A stretch of DNA of 64,000 nucleotides from Rhizobium tropici CIAT 899 (GTDB taxonomy: Bacteria > Pseudomonadota > Alphaproteobacteria > Rhizobiales > Rhizobiaceae): assembly GCF_000330885.1 (NCBI RefSeq), contig NC_020059.1:1911001-1975000 (forward strand), written 5' to 3'. The position numbers and the translations under genes were made by a program. Below the pieces are notes generated by a model. It saw only the letters and a list, made by a program, of their open reading frames with translations, ran no database searches and was not told the DNA's origin. This document shows positions 47,107-56,926 of the stretch, piece after piece; the stretch's first letter is position 1; every line of letters starts with the position of its first letter.

Positions 47107-48354
47107 TCATTGCTTGCCGAGAAACCGCCTGGGATCATAAGTCTCCGAGCGGTCGGCGGTGAGAGCCGATACGAGATCGGCCAGAGATAATAGATTGTGA
47201 ACGGGACGGAATTCGTCAACATGCGGCAGCATTGCTTTTACACCACGGGGCCGAGCCTCGAAACCCTCGAAGCGCAGGAGCGGATTGAGCCAGATCAGCC
47301 GCCGACAGGAGCGATGCAGGCGATCCATCTCCGCACTGAGCAATTCCACGCCTTCGCGCTCCAACCCATCGGTGATCAACAGCACGATCGCGCCCTGCCC
47401 GAGCACCCGGCGCGCCCATAGCCTGTTGAACTCTTTCAGCGTCTCGCCGATCCGCGTTCCACCCGACCAGTCGCGCACAACAGCCGCACATTCGTCCAGC
47501 GCCTGATCGGGGTCCTTGTGGCGCATTGCCCTGGTCACGTTGGTAAGGCGCGTTCCGAACAGAAATGTATGAACACGCCGCCGCCGCTCGGTCAGCACGT
47601 GCAGGAAATGCAGGAAGATGCGCGTGTACTGGCTCATCGAGCCGGAGATATCGGCCAGCACGACCAGCGGCGGCTGAATTTCCTTCGGCCTTCGAAAGCG
47701 TGGCAGGATCAACGCTCCGCCCGTCCGCAGCGCCAAGCGCATCGTTGCGCGTGGATCGACCTTGGCCGCTGCGCGTGAAGGTGCGAAACGGCGCGTGCGC
47801 ACGCGGTCCAGCGGCAGTTGCAGCTTCTCCAGCTCCTTCTTGGCGACGGCAATCTCCGCCGCCGACATCTGGGCGAAATCCAGATGGCGCAGTACTTCAC
47901 TGCCGGAACTGGTAAATCGCGAATCTATTTCGATATCAGGCGCCTCGCGCTGCGGACGTCGTTCGTCACGGTCACTGAGCAAGGCATCGCTTGCCCGGCT
48001 CTCGCCCGGCTTCGGTTTTTCCTTCTCGCGATGGTCGGGTGCGACCGGCGACATCATCGCAATCATCTTGGCGACGAGATCGCGCGAGCGCCAGAACAGC
48101 CGGAACGCCTCGTCGAAGACCGCCAAATCCTCATGCCGTTTGACGAACACGGAACAGAGCGCGGCGTGAAACTCCTCGCGAGAGCCGATACCGATGGCTT
48201 CGACCGCCTCGATAGCGTCGGCAATCGCGCCGGGTCCGATCTTCAGCCCGGCCTTGCGCAGCGCCCGGCCGAACAGCACGATATTATCGGCAAGACGCCC
48301 GTCACCGAGTGGTGACGGCGCAACAATGATGCCGTCCTGCGCGCCCGGCTCCAT
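47107..48354 (-). CDS. coxE: CoxE-type von Willebrand factor A protein
   Basis: The 415-aa protein has a variable N-terminal half with a charged linker (KEKPKPGESRASDALLSDRD) and a VWA domain with the MIDAS motif VVLADISGSMSQY and later IVLLITDGLEREG. CoxE works with the MoxR-type ATPase CoxD in maturing the molybdenum-sulfur site of CO dehydrogenase and related enzymes. The coxD gene lies 3 bases upstream on the same strand. Confidence 0.9.
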   Translation of the reverse strand: MEPGAQDGIIVAPSPLGDGRLADNIVLFGRALRKAGLKIGPGAIADAIEAVEAIGIGSREEFHAALCSVFVKRHEDLAVFDEAFRLFWRSRDLVAKMIAMMSPVAPDHREKEKPKPGESRASDALLSDRDERRPQREAPDIEIDSRFTSSGSEVLRHLDFAQMSAAEIAVAKKELEKLQLPLDRVRTRRFAPSRAAAKVDPRATMRLALRTGGALILPRFRRPKEIQPPLVVLADISGSMSQYTRIFLHFLHVLTERRRRVHTFLFGTRLTNVTRAMRHKDPDQALDECAAVVRDWSGGTRIGETLKEFNRLWARRVLGQGAIVLLITDGLEREGVELLSAEMDRLHRSCRRLIWLNPLLRFEGFEARPRGVKAMLPHVDEFRPVHNLLSLADLVSALTADRSETYDPRRFLGKQ

Positions 48355-48357
48355 GGC

Positions 48358-49287
48358 TCACCCCGCCGCCAGCAGTTCGGATTTCACTTCATCCAACACA
48401 CGCTTGCCTTCGGCTCCTTGGATACGGGCTATATCGTCCTGATATTTCAGCAAGGTGCCGAGCGTATCCGAAACCGTCTCCGGATCGAGCGCCAGCCGGT
48501 CAAGTTCCGTCAGTGCAGTCGCCCAGTCGATCGTTTCGGCGACGCCCGGGTTCTTGAAAAGGTCGAGCGTGCGCAGCCTCTGCACATAGGCGACGATCAG
48601 ACGCGAGAGCGCTTCGTTGCAGCCGGGCGCCTTGCGGCGAATGATTTCCAACTCCTGCTCGGCCTTAGGATAATCGACCCAATGATAGAGACAGCGCCGT
48701 TTCAAGGCGTCATGAACCTCGCGCGTTCTGTTGGTGGTAATGATAACGATGGGCGGTTCGGTGGCCCGGATGGTTCCGAGTTCCGGCACCGTCACCTGAA
48801 AATCGGACAGCACTTCCAGCAGAAATGCCTCGAAAGCCTCGTCGGTGCGATCCAGTTCATCGATCAGGAAGACCGGCGCCCGACCGCCAACGGTCGACAA
48901 CGCCTGCAGCACCGGCCGGCGGATCAGATAGCGCTCGGAAAAGATATCGGCCTCGATACGGTCCCGGTCCGTGAGGCCGGACGCTTCAGCGAGGCGGATT
49001 TCCAGCATTTGCGCCGGATAGTTCCATTCATAGACGGCCGAGGAAACATCCAGCCCCTCATAGCATTGCAGGCGGATGAGCGGCCGGTCGAGCGCCTTCG
49101 CCAGGACCTTGGCGATCTCGGTTTTGCCGACGCCGGCCTCGCCCTCCAGAAAGAGCGGCCGCTTCATCTTCAATGCAAGAAAAAGCACGGTGCCGAGCGC
49201 GCGTCCGGCCAGATAGTCATGAGCGCCGAGCAACGACATCGTCTCATCGATCGAACTCGGCAGCGAAGGTAATGTCTGATCCGCCAT
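48358..49287 (-). CDS. coxD: CoxD-type MoxR AAA+ ATPase
   Basis: The 309-aa AAA+ protein has Walker A GEAGVGKTEIAK, Walker B FLIDELDRTDEAFEAFLLEV and a sensor region IITTNRTREVHDALKRRC. It is the chaperone-type ATPase that pairs with CoxE. Other MoxR roles are possible, but its neighbour CoxE and the XdhC genes favour molybdenum hydroxylase maturation. Confidence 0.92.
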   Translation of the reverse strand: MADQTLPSLPSSIDETMSLLGAHDYLAGRALGTVLFLALKMKRPLFLEGEAGVGKTEIAKVLAKALDRPLIRLQCYEGLDVSSAVYEWNYPAQMLEIRLAEASGLTDRDRIEADIFSERYLIRRPVLQALSTVGGRAPVFLIDELDRTDEAFEAFLLEVLSDFQVTVPELGTIRATEPPIVIITTNRTREVHDALKRRCLYHWVDYPKAEQELEIIRRKAPGCNEALSRLIVAYVQRLRTLDLFKNPGVAETIDWATALTELDRLALDPETVSDTLGTLLKYQDDIARIQGAEGKRVLDEVKSELLAAG

Positions 49288-49306
49288 GATAACTCCCTTG
49301 CAGGGG

Positions 49307-49837
49307 TTATAGCGTGTGATAGCCCCGGTTCATATAGAGGAGTGCCGGCTTCGGTTCGCTGTAGCGTATGGCCATCACTTCGCCGAAGATGATGTTGTGC
49401 GTAGAGGCCTGCTTGATCTCGAGCACGCGGCAATCGAAGGCCGCGAGCGCATCGGCAAGCACCGGCGCACCCGTGGCCAGCGTCTCGAATCTGCCGGCAG
49501 CGAAACGTTCATCGACGGTCAGTTGTGTCTTCCCGGAAAAGGCGTCGGCCAGGGCTTGATGATCCGCGCCGAGCGTATTCATGGCGAAGATGCCGCTTTT
49601 GAAGAAGATCTCGTTCTTGGCATTGCTGTTGTTGAGACAGATCAGAACAGTGGCCGGGTTATCCGACACCGAACAGGCGGCGGTGATCGTGACACCACGT
49701 CGTTCCGAACCTAGCGCGGTCGTCACCAGCTGCACATGCCCCGCATAACGGCTCATGGCATCGCGATAAAGCGCCGGGTCCATACGTTGCCTGTCTAGCA
49801 CCACCGTCTCCTTTGTTGAGTCGTGCTTGCCTGTCAT
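49307..49837 (-). CDS. flavin reductase-like protein
   Basis: The 176-aa protein has the flavin reductase core: LYRDAMSRYAGHVQLVTTAL, GVTITAACSVSDNPATVLIC and NEIFFKSGIFAMNTL. Such enzymes reduce FMN or FAD with NAD(P)H to supply a partner oxygenase. It is next to coxD but the link is not proven. A shorter start at 49783 (AGACAGG upstream) is also possible, with the ATG at 49837 retained on the N-terminal sequence. Confidence 0.88.
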   Translation of the reverse strand: MTGKHDSTKETVVLDRQRMDPALYRDAMSRYAGHVQLVTTALGSERRGVTITAACSVSDNPATVLICLNNSNAKNEIFFKSGIFAMNTLGADHQALADAFSGKTQLTVDERFAAGRFETLATGAPVLADALAAFDCRVLEIKQASTHNIIFGEVMAIRYSEPKPALLYMNRGYHTL

Positions 49838-49969
49838 TCAATATGACGGTCAGGTGTTAGCTTTTCTACAATAGCATTATTGAAAACAGAGCGATTTTGC
49901 TGCTTTTTCTTTGACGATGCCCTTGAGACGGATAAATAGGGCAGGAAAATTGTCCGGGATACTCCATCG

Positions 49970-51049
49970 ATGAACGTTCTGCGTCGCCTTCCGCTCCTGT
50001 TTGCGCTGCTTTCGGCAGCCGGCAGCAGCTATGCCGCTGGAATCCACATCGGCGTCGTGGCACCGCAGGACGGTAATTTCGCGACGCTCGGGGCAGAGAT
50101 AATAGCCGGCGCAAATTTCGAGATTCAGGCTCAAAAGGATATGGCCACCGTCGTCAACGAGCCTTGTACGGAGGATGGCGGCCGAGCCGCCGCTGAAGCG
50201 CTAGTGGCTGCCAAAGCGCAAGTCGCAATCGGCTTTCTCTGCACGGAGACCCTGGAGGGCGCGCTGCCGCGCCTCAAGGATGCCGGCATTCCTGTCATCA
50301 CCGTTTCCGTTCGCTCGCGCATTCTCATGGAAGACGCGTTGAAAAATGGTTGGCCGCTCTTTCGTCTCGCGCCGGTTGATAGTGCCGAGGCGGCCGTGGC
50401 AATCGATACCATTTTGAAGAACTGGGCGGCAGAGCCGATGGCGCTGATCGATGACGGCACGATACACGGCCGCGAACTGGTTGGCGCGATCCGCAACGCG
50501 CTTGAGGAAAAAGGTCTGAAGCCTGTTTTCACCGATACCTATCGTCCCGGACAGGACCAACAGATCGCCCTCGTGCGACGACTGAAGAAGGCAGGCGCAA
50601 CACGCGTCTTCGTCGGCGGCGACCGCAGCGATGTCGCCGTGATCGCCCGCGACGCGAAGAGCGAGAACGTCCCGCTGGTCCTGATGGGTGGCGATGCCAT
50701 GCGTGCCGCAGATCAGCCCATTCCCTTGCTTGAGGGTGTGCAGGCAATCGCGCTGCCCGACTATGCCAGCCTGCCGGCAGCCCAGCCCACGGTTCAGGCG
50801 ATGCGCGCAGGCGGCATCGAACCTGACGGATATACCCTACCGGCAGCAGCAGCGGCTCAGATTTCCAGCCAGGCAGCCGATGGCGCCAAGGCGGACAGTA
50901 AACCCATTGCCGAAAAGCTCGTGGGGACAGTTTTCCAGACGGTGATCGGCCAAATCTCATTCGGACAGAACCACGAATTGACCGAAAACCCCTATCGCCT
51001 GCTGGAATGGCGTGGCAACGCCTTCGTGCCGGTGACGCCATCGAACTGA
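49970..51049 (+). CDS. periplasmic substrate-binding protein, branched-chain amino acid type
   Basis: A signal peptide (residues 1-22, ending SSYAAG) precedes a Type I periplasmic binding fold (Peripl_BP_6): HIGVVAPQDGNFATLGAEII and KGLKPVFTDTYRPGQDQQI. No ABC permease or ATPase gene is nearby, so it may be a stand-alone sensor or work with a distant transporter. The ligand is unknown. It starts 132 bases from the divergent flavin reductase. Confidence 0.85.
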   Translation: MNVLRRLPLLFALLSAAGSSYAAGIHIGVVAPQDGNFATLGAEIIAGANFEIQAQKDMATVVNEPCTEDGGRAAAEALVAAKAQVAIGFLCTETLEGALPRLKDAGIPVITVSVRSRILMEDALKNGWPLFRLAPVDSAEAAVAIDTILKNWAAEPMALIDDGTIHGRELVGAIRNALEEKGLKPVFTDTYRPGQDQQIALVRRLKKAGATRVFVGGDRSDVAVIARDAKSENVPLVLMGGDAMRAADQPIPLLEGVQAIALPDYASLPAAQPTVQAMRAGGIEPDGYTLPAAAAAQISSQAADGAKADSKPIAEKLVGTVFQTVIGQISFGQNHELTENPYRLLEWRGNAFVPVTPSN

Positions 51050-51131
51050 TGGCAAGCCGTTCTGGCGGTTGTTTGCCCGTTGCAGCGGTGCTAATCCAGG
51101 CGCGAAATAATCAGTTGGAGCTCAGCCACCC

Positions 51132-51818
51132 ATGACCTTGCCGATCCGTATTGCCCCTTCCATTCTCGCCGCCGACTTCGCCAAGCTCGGGCAGGAAGTC
51201 AAGGATGTGACCGAAGCCGGCGCCGACTGGATCCATCTCGATGTCATGGACGGCCATTTCGTGCCGAACATCTCCTTCGGCGCCGATGTCATCAAGGCAT
51301 TGCGTCCGTACACGACCGCTACCTTCGACTGCCATCTGATGATCTCGCCGGCCGATCCCTATCTGGAAGCCTTCGCCAAGGCTGGTTGCGACCGCATCAC
51401 GGTCCATGCCGAAGCCGGCGTGCATCTGCACCGCTCGCTGCAGACGATCCGCCATCTCGGCAAAAAGGTCGGTGTCACCCTCAATCCGGCAACGCCGCTT
51501 TCCGTGCTGGAAAACGTCCTCGACGATATCGACCTGATCCTGATCATGTCGGTCAATCCGGGCTTCGGCGGCCAGAAGTTCATCCCTGCCATGGCTGATA
51601 AAATCCGCAGCGCCAAGTCCCTGATCGGTGATCGTCCGATCGAACTCGAAGTCGACGGCGGCGTCTCGGTTGAAACAGCCCCTCTGATCACCGCTTCCGG
51701 TGCCAACGTCCTTGTTGCTGGCTCGGCGATCTTCAAGGGCGAATCGGTCGAGGCTTACCGTCAGACGGTAGGCGATCTCAGGGCGGCCGCCGAACGAGGC
51801 CGCGTTGGATCAAACTAA
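51132..51818 (+). CDS. rpe: ribulose-phosphate 3-epimerase
   Basis: Rpe interconverts ribulose-5-phosphate and xylulose-5-phosphate. The TIM-barrel signatures are [37 protein letters not shown] and the second signature [12 protein letters not shown], with a C-terminal [13 protein letters not shown]. The length is 228 aa, and it overlaps the next small gene by 14 bases. Confidence 0.97.
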   Translation: MTLPIRIAPSILAADFAKLGQEVKDVTEAGADWIHLDVMDGHFVPNISFGADVIKALRPYTTATFDCHLMISPADPYLEAFAKAGCDRITVHAEAGVHLHRSLQTIRHLGKKVGVTLNPATPLSVLENVLDDIDLILIMSVNPGFGGQKFIPAMADKIRSAKSLIGDRPIELEVDGGVSVETAPLITASGANVLVAGSAIFKGESVEAYRQTVGDLRAAAERGRVGSN

Positions 51819-52326
51819 TCCAACCAACGTTCTAATAGCGACGGGCCGGGCACGGACCGTCGCCTCGCATTGCTTGGAAGTCTTCGCTGGCGCGATCGGC
51901 TGGGGCGCGGCCATGGCCGCCTCGGCACTTGTCACCCTCTATTTTCGCAATGGCCTTCTGACCAGCCACATCACCGCCCTCACACTCATCTACTTCTTTG
52001 GCGGTGCCCTCGCCTGGCCCATCCTTGTGCCGTTCACCCGGCGTTTTGCCCTTCAGCAGCCGACCAGCGCGCGTTTTGCCGCCTTCTTTCTGGCCCTCTC
52101 CATCGGCACCGCGGCGATGACGGCCTTCCTTTTCGCCATGGACTATCGCTGGTTCTATTCGCGCTGGCATGCACCATTCGGCTCGCTCATCTGGATCTTC
52201 CAGTTCCTGTTCACCGGCGCCAGCGCCGTCTACCAGTTCGCCGTCCTCGGCCTCGCCCTGTTTTTGCCGCTCGGCCTGCTATGCCTGATCGTTGTTTCGG
52301 CCTATCTTGCGCGGCAGAGAGATTGA
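51805..52326 (+). CDS. hypothetical integral membrane protein
   Basis: The 173-aa protein has four hydrophobic segments (about 20-45, 53-74, 85-110, 133-165) and no recognised domain. It starts from a TTG at 51805 that overlaps the rpe end and has GAGG 5 bases upstream. The product would be MDQTNPTNV. It is in the same direction as rpe and could be co-translated. A 16-base tandem repeat follows it. Confidence 0.7.
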   Translation: MDQTNPTNVLIATGRARTVASHCLEVFAGAIGWGAAMAASALVTLYFRNGLLTSHITALTLIYFFGGALAWPILVPFTRRFALQQPTSARFAAFFLALSIGTAAMTAFLFAMDYRWFYSRWHAPFGSLIWIFQFLFTGASAVYQFAVLGLALFLPLGLLCLIVVSAYLARQRD

Positions 52327-52332
52327 GGCCCC

Positions 52333-52392
52333 GAAACATTGCGCCCATGAAACATTGCGCCCATGAAACATTGTGCCCATGAAACATTGTGA
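52333..52392 (+). repeat. 16-bp tandem repeat, about 3.75 copies
   Basis: GAAACATTGCGCCCAT is repeated at 52333, 52349 and 52365 (third with one change), with a partial unit from 52381. It lies between the membrane protein gene and purB and runs a few bases into the open frame ahead of purB. Confidence 0.9.
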
Positions 52393-52460
52393 TTGCCGCC
52401 CGTCTTTGTTATGGGGGCGCCGAGTTCTCCCTTTCCGTCAGCCAAGAAAGCTTTGAGCCT

Positions 52461-53762
52461 ATGATCCCGCGCTACTCCCGACCGGAAATGGTCGCCATCT
52501 GGTCTCCCGAAACCAAATTCCGTATCTGGTTCGAGATCGAGGCCCATGCCTGCGACGCGCTGGCCGCTCTCGGCGTCATTCCGAAATCCGCAGCCGACAC
52601 CATCTGGGAAAAGGGCGGCAAGGCGACCTTCGACGTCGCACGTATCGACGAGATCGAGGCCGTCACCAAGCACGACGTCATCGCCTTCCTGACGCATCTG
52701 GCCGAAATCGTCGGACCGGACGCCCGTTTCGTGCACCAGGGCATGACCTCCTCCGACGTTCTCGATACCTGCTTCAACGTCCAGCTCGTGCGCGCCAGCG
52801 ACCTGCTGCTCGCCGATATCGACAAGCTGCTGGAAGCCCTGAAGCGTCGTGCCTTCGAGCATAAGGACACCGTCACCATCGGCCGCTCGCACGGCATTCA
52901 TGCCGAACCCACGACCTTCGGCGTCAAGCTGGCGCTCGCCTATGCCGAATTCGAGCGCTGCAAGCAGCGCCTGATCGCCGCCCGCGAGGAAGTCGCGACC
53001 TGCGCGATCTCCGGTGCCGTCGGCACCTTCGCCAACATCGACCCGCGCGTCGAGGAGCATGTCGCCGCCGCACTCGGCCTGAAGCCGGAGCCGGTTTCGA
53101 CCCAGGTCATTCCCCGCGACCGGCATGCGATGTTCTTCGCAACACTCGGCGTCGTCGCCTCTTCGATCGAGCGTCTCGCCACCGAAATCCGCCACCTGCA
53201 GCGCACCGAAGTTCTGGAAGCCGAAGAATATTTCTCGCCGGGCCAGAAGGGCTCGTCGGCCATGCCGCACAAGCGCAATCCGGTCCTGACGGAAAACCTG
53301 ACGGGCCTCGCCCGCATGGTCCGCTCCTATTCGATCCCGGCGATGGAAAATGTCGCTCTCTGGCATGAGCGCGATATCTCGCACTCCTCCGTCGAACGCA
53401 TGATCGGCCCTGACGCGACCGTCACGCTCGATTTCGCGCTCGCCCGGATGACAAGCGTCATCGACAAGCTTCTCGTCTACCCGGACAATATGATGAAGAA
53501 TCTGAACAAGTTCCGCGGGCTTGTTCATTCGCAGCGCGTGCTGCTGGCGCTGACCCAGGCCGGCGTCTCCCGCGAGGATTCCTATCGGCTCGTCCAGCGC
53601 AACGCCATGAAGGTTTGGGAGGAAGGCAAGGACTTCCTCGAGGAATTGCTGGCCGACCAGGAAGTGCGTGCGGCTCTCTCGGAAGCAGATATCCGCGAAA
53701 AATTCGACCTTGGCTATCACACCAAGCATGTCGATACGATCTTCAAGCGGGTTTTCGGCTAG
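52461..53762 (+). CDS. purB: adenylosuccinate lyase
   Basis: PurB catalyses two steps of purine synthesis: SAICAR to AICAR and adenylosuccinate to AMP. The fumarase/aspartase signature GSSAMPHKRNP is near residue 266, and GMTSSDVLDTCFNVQLVRAS and RSHGIHAEPTTFGVKLALAY match the active-site regions. ATG 52461 gives the usual MIPRYSRPEM start, and the frame is open to 52389 through the repeat. Its end overlaps a convergent gene by 20 bases. Confidence 0.96.
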   Translation: MIPRYSRPEMVAIWSPETKFRIWFEIEAHACDALAALGVIPKSAADTIWEKGGKATFDVARIDEIEAVTKHDVIAFLTHLAEIVGPDARFVHQGMTSSDVLDTCFNVQLVRASDLLLADIDKLLEALKRRAFEHKDTVTIGRSHGIHAEPTTFGVKLALAYAEFERCKQRLIAAREEVATCAISGAVGTFANIDPRVEEHVAAALGLKPEPVSTQVIPRDRHAMFFATLGVVASSIERLATEIRHLQRTEVLEAEEYFSPGQKGSSAMPHKRNPVLTENLTGLARMVRSYSIPAMENVALWHERDISHSSVERMIGPDATVTLDFALARMTSVIDKLLVYPDNMMKNLNKFRGLVHSQRVLLALTQAGVSREDSYRLVQRNAMKVWEEGKDFLEELLADQEVRAALSEADIREKFDLGYHTKHVDTIFKRVFG

Positions 53763-54258
53763 AGTTTTCCGTTTCCGATTTTGCTTTGCTTGAGGCGGTG
53801 CGGCTGACGCGCCGCCTTTCTCTGTTGTTGGCGGATGTGGCCGCGATAGCGCGATCATGCTCGATGCTCTCGCCAGCCTTGCCCTGATGTTGTTCGGGTT
53901 CGCGCTTTGCCGCCTTTTCGACCAGCCGGTCGAGGTGCTTCAGATCCTCTTCGTCAAGATTCTCGATCCCGACAAAGCGGTTCTCGGCCGCGCTCGTCAG
54001 GATAAGTTCGTTGAGCTTGGCCTGGATGGCCCGCGTATCGCGCGTCTGCGCATTCTGGAGCAGGAAAACCATCAGGAAGGTGACGATCGTCGTGCTGGTG
54101 TTGATGACCAGCTGCCATGTGTCGGAGTAACCGAAGATTGGCCCGGTGGCTCCCCAAAGAACCACCGAAGCCAGCGCCAGCACGAAAATGACCGGCTTGC
54201 CAGTCCATTCCGAAACCACGACTGCGAAACGGGTGAAAATATGGGTAAGTCGCGCCAT
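53743..54258 (-). CDS. low-affinity iron permease-like membrane protein
   Basis: The 171-aa protein has two or three membrane helices near its N-terminus (GKPVIFVLALASVVLWGATG and LVINTSTTIVTFLMVFLLQN) and the motif TRDTRAIQAKLNELI, typical of the low-affinity iron permease family. The tail after about 130 is charged and probably disordered (EHDRAIAATSANNRERRR). The start 54258 has AAGGAG 9 bases upstream. It is convergent with purB. Confidence 0.78.
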   Translation of the reverse strand: MARLTHIFTRFAVVVSEWTGKPVIFVLALASVVLWGATGPIFGYSDTWQLVINTSTTIVTFLMVFLLQNAQTRDTRAIQAKLNELILTSAAENRFVGIENLDEEDLKHLDRLVEKAAKREPEQHQGKAGESIEHDRAIAATSANNRERRRVSRTASSKAKSETENSSRKPA

Positions 54259-54353
54259 GATCCGCATCTCCTTATGATGCGGATCAACGTAGGAAGCCGC
54301 GCCGCGGTTCCAACAATGGCGGCGCGTCGCCCGTGTGGGGTTGCACCTAGCAC

Positions 54354-55154
54354 TTAGCCTTCAACCGCAACCAGCTTGCGATAGAGATGCCAGGACGCAT
54401 GGCCAAGGACCGGCATGACGACGGCCAGCCCGGCAAAGATCGGGATAGTACCGATCACGAGCAGCGCCGTCACGATCAGGCCCCATACCGCAACAGGAAC
54501 CGGATTGGTGAGCGTTGCCCGGATGCTGGCATCGATCGCGGCAACGACGCCGACATCACGGTCCAGCAGCAGCTGGAAGGTAATGACCGTTGTCGCCAGC
54601 GAAACGAGAGCGAAAATGAAGCCAATCAGATCGCCCCAGAACATCATCACCATGCCCTCGCGCGTCGTCAGCACGCTCGAGATGAAGGAGGACAGCGTCG
54701 GCGGAACACCATCGCCGAAGTAGATGTAGTAGATATTCTGTGCCACGACGAGCCAGACGATGAAGAGCCCGAACAGCATGAGGCCGGCGACAATGATCGA
54801 CGGCAAGGCCGACGAGAAGCGCACGTCGAATGCATGGCTCCACGACGTATCCAGCCCCTTTTCCCGCCGCCTGCTGATCTCGTAGAGACCGATCGCGGCC
54901 AAGGGGCCGAGCAGGGCAAAACCGGACATCAGCGGAAACAGCAATGGCAGCAGATTTTGGTCGGTGCTCCATATCGCCAGGGCAATGCCGGCAATCGGAT
55001 ACATCAGGCATAAGAAGACATAATGCGATGGTTTTTCGCTGAAATCGTCCAGTCCCATTTTCAGGGCATCGACGAGATCGGCGATAGCGATCTTACGGAT
55101 GGCGGGACGCTTAAAAGTGTGGTCTGCTCCAGCCATGACGTGAAAGGCCGTCAT
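54354..55154 (-). CDS. DUF2189 integral membrane protein
   Basis: The 266-aa protein has six or more hydrophobic helices and the family pattern: IAIADLVDALKMGLDDFSEK, HYVFLCLMYPIAGIALAIWS and VMPVLGHASWHLYRKLV at the end. The function is unknown. ATG 55154 has GAGGAG 7 bases upstream, and the longer open frame to 55229 is not used. Confidence 0.85.
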   Translation of the reverse strand: MTAFHVMAGADHTFKRPAIRKIAIADLVDALKMGLDDFSEKPSHYVFLCLMYPIAGIALAIWSTDQNLLPLLFPLMSGFALLGPLAAIGLYEISRRREKGLDTSWSHAFDVRFSSALPSIIVAGLMLFGLFIVWLVVAQNIYYIYFGDGVPPTLSSFISSVLTTREGMVMMFWGDLIGFIFALVSLATTVITFQLLLDRDVGVVAAIDASIRATLTNPVPVAVWGLIVTALLVIGTIPIFAGLAVVMPVLGHASWHLYRKLVAVEG

Positions 55155-55323
55155 AATGCTCTCCTCCTCAACCGTGGCGCTCGGTTGGCGGTGCAAGATG
55201 GCGGCAAAACGGGTCACCGACATCGTCATTCGCTACCGGCAGCAGTAATCATAGCAAATTTTGCCGCAATTGTCGCCTTTTTCACTTGACAGTTGGGCTC
55301 CCCTTTTCCACATCGGCGAAATC

Positions 55324-55878
55324 ATGAAAGCCTCCGACGCAAACATCCTCATCATCCCCGGCTATACGAATTCCGGCCCCGACCACTGGCAGACCCGCTG
55401 GGAGCAGAAGCTCTCGACCGCGCGGCGCGTGGAACAGGCGGAGTGGTCGAAGCCCGTGCGCGACGATTGGGTGGCCCGCATTGCGGAAGAAGTGAATGCC
55501 TCGGACAAGCCGGTCGTGCTGGTCGCGCATTCCCTCGGCGTTCCCTCGGTGATCCATGCGATCCCGCATTTCCGCAACAAGGTCGCAGGCGCCTTTTTTG
55601 TCGCGCCGCCGGATGTCGCCAATCCCGGCATCCGGCCAAAGCATCTGATGACCTTCGGTCCCTACCCGCGCGATCCCCTGCCGTTCCCATCGATCACCAT
55701 CGCCAGCCGCAACGATCCATTCGGCACCTATGAGCATGCCGACGATATTGCCAACAGCTGGGGCTCGCTACTGATCGATGCAGGCGAATCCGGCCATATC
55801 AATACCGAATCCGGTCACGGCCCCTGGCCGGAGGGCACAATGGTCTTTTCGAAGTTTCTCAGCCAGCTGAAGCCGTAG
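55324..55878 (+). CDS. RBBP9/YdeN-type alpha/beta hydrolase
   Basis: The 184-aa protein is a serine hydrolase of the RBBP9-like family: ANILIIPGYTNSGPDHWQTR, VVLVAHSLGVPSVIHA with the nucleophile Ser, and a late GHINTESGHGPWPEG that supplies the His. The substrate is unknown. It reads toward purC. The 266-base gap before purC shows no other signal. Confidence 0.88.
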   Translation: MKASDANILIIPGYTNSGPDHWQTRWEQKLSTARRVEQAEWSKPVRDDWVARIAEEVNASDKPVVLVAHSLGVPSVIHAIPHFRNKVAGAFFVAPPDVANPGIRPKHLMTFGPYPRDPLPFPSITIASRNDPFGTYEHADDIANSWGSLLIDAGESGHINTESGHGPWPEGTMVFSKFLSQLKP

Positions 55879-56144
55879 TATTATCGCTGAATGACGATGA
55901 ATAGAGGCATACCTCGCCTCACTAGCCTGTGAAGTACCCGGCACCTTCATTCCATCGTCAGATAAAAACCTGTAAAACAGGTCATGACTGGACCCCGAAT
56001 CTGGCATTGGCACCCCACCGAGGCCGGAATTCCGAGGAAGGAGGCGCAGGCGGATTGTGAATTCGCTTCTTATCCGTTATGGGGACGCCCACATACGATC
56101 CACTTGCGCTGTCCCATGAGCGCCAAAGACAGAGAAGAATACCA

Positions 56145-56909
56145 ATGAACCGTCGCCGCCGTATTTACGAGGGCAAGGCCAAGATCCTTTACGAGGGGCC
56201 TGAGCCGGGCACGCTGATCCAGTTCTTCAAGGACGACGCCACCGCCTTCAACAAGAAGAAGCACGAAGTCATCGATGGCAAGGGTGTTCTGAACAATCGC
56301 ATCTGCGAGTATATTTTCAGCCATCTGAACAAGATCGGCATTCCCACCCACTTCATCCGCCGCCTCAACATGCGCGAGCAGCTGATCAAGGAAGTGGAGA
56401 TGATTCCGCTCGAGATTGTCGTGCGCAACGTCGCCGCCGGCTCGCTCGCCAAGCGCCTCGGCATCGAGGAAGGCGTGGTCCTGCCGCGCTCGATCATCGA
56501 ATTCTACTATAAGTCCGACGCGCTCGAAGATCCGATGGTCTCCGAAGAGCACATCACCGCCTTCGGCTGGGCCAATCCGGCCGAGCTCGATGATATCATG
56601 GCGCTCGCCATCCGCGTGAACGACTTCATGACCGGCCTTTTCCTCGGCGTCGGCATCCAGCTCGTCGATTTCAAGATCGAATGCGGCCGCCTGTTCGAAG
56701 GCGACATGATGCGCATCATCCTCGCCGACGAAATCTCGCCGGACTCTTGCCGTCTCTGGGACATCGAAACCCACGAGAAGATGGACAAGGACCGCTTCCG
56801 TCGCGACATGGGCGGCCTGCTCGAAGCCTATTCGGAAGTGGCTCGCCGCCTCGGCATCATCAATGAAAACGAACCCGTGCGCGGCACGGGCCCGGTTCTC
56901 GTCAAGTAA
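56145..56909 (+). CDS. purC: SAICAR synthetase
   Basis: PurC joins aspartate to CAIR in de novo purine synthesis. The 254-aa protein starts [20 protein letters not shown] and includes [20 protein letters not shown] and [19 protein letters not shown], the conserved family motifs. It is followed by purS and purQ in the same direction. Confidence 0.97.
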   Translation: MNRRRRIYEGKAKILYEGPEPGTLIQFFKDDATAFNKKKHEVIDGKGVLNNRICEYIFSHLNKIGIPTHFIRRLNMREQLIKEVEMIPLEIVVRNVAAGSLAKRLGIEEGVVLPRSIIEFYYKSDALEDPMVSEEHITAFGWANPAELDDIMALAIRVNDFMTGLFLGVGIQLVDFKIECGRLFEGDMMRIILADEISPDSCRLWDIETHEKMDKDRFRRDMGGLLEAYSEVARRLGIINENEPVRGTGPVLVK

Positions 56910-56926
56910 GTTCAGAAAGGACAATC

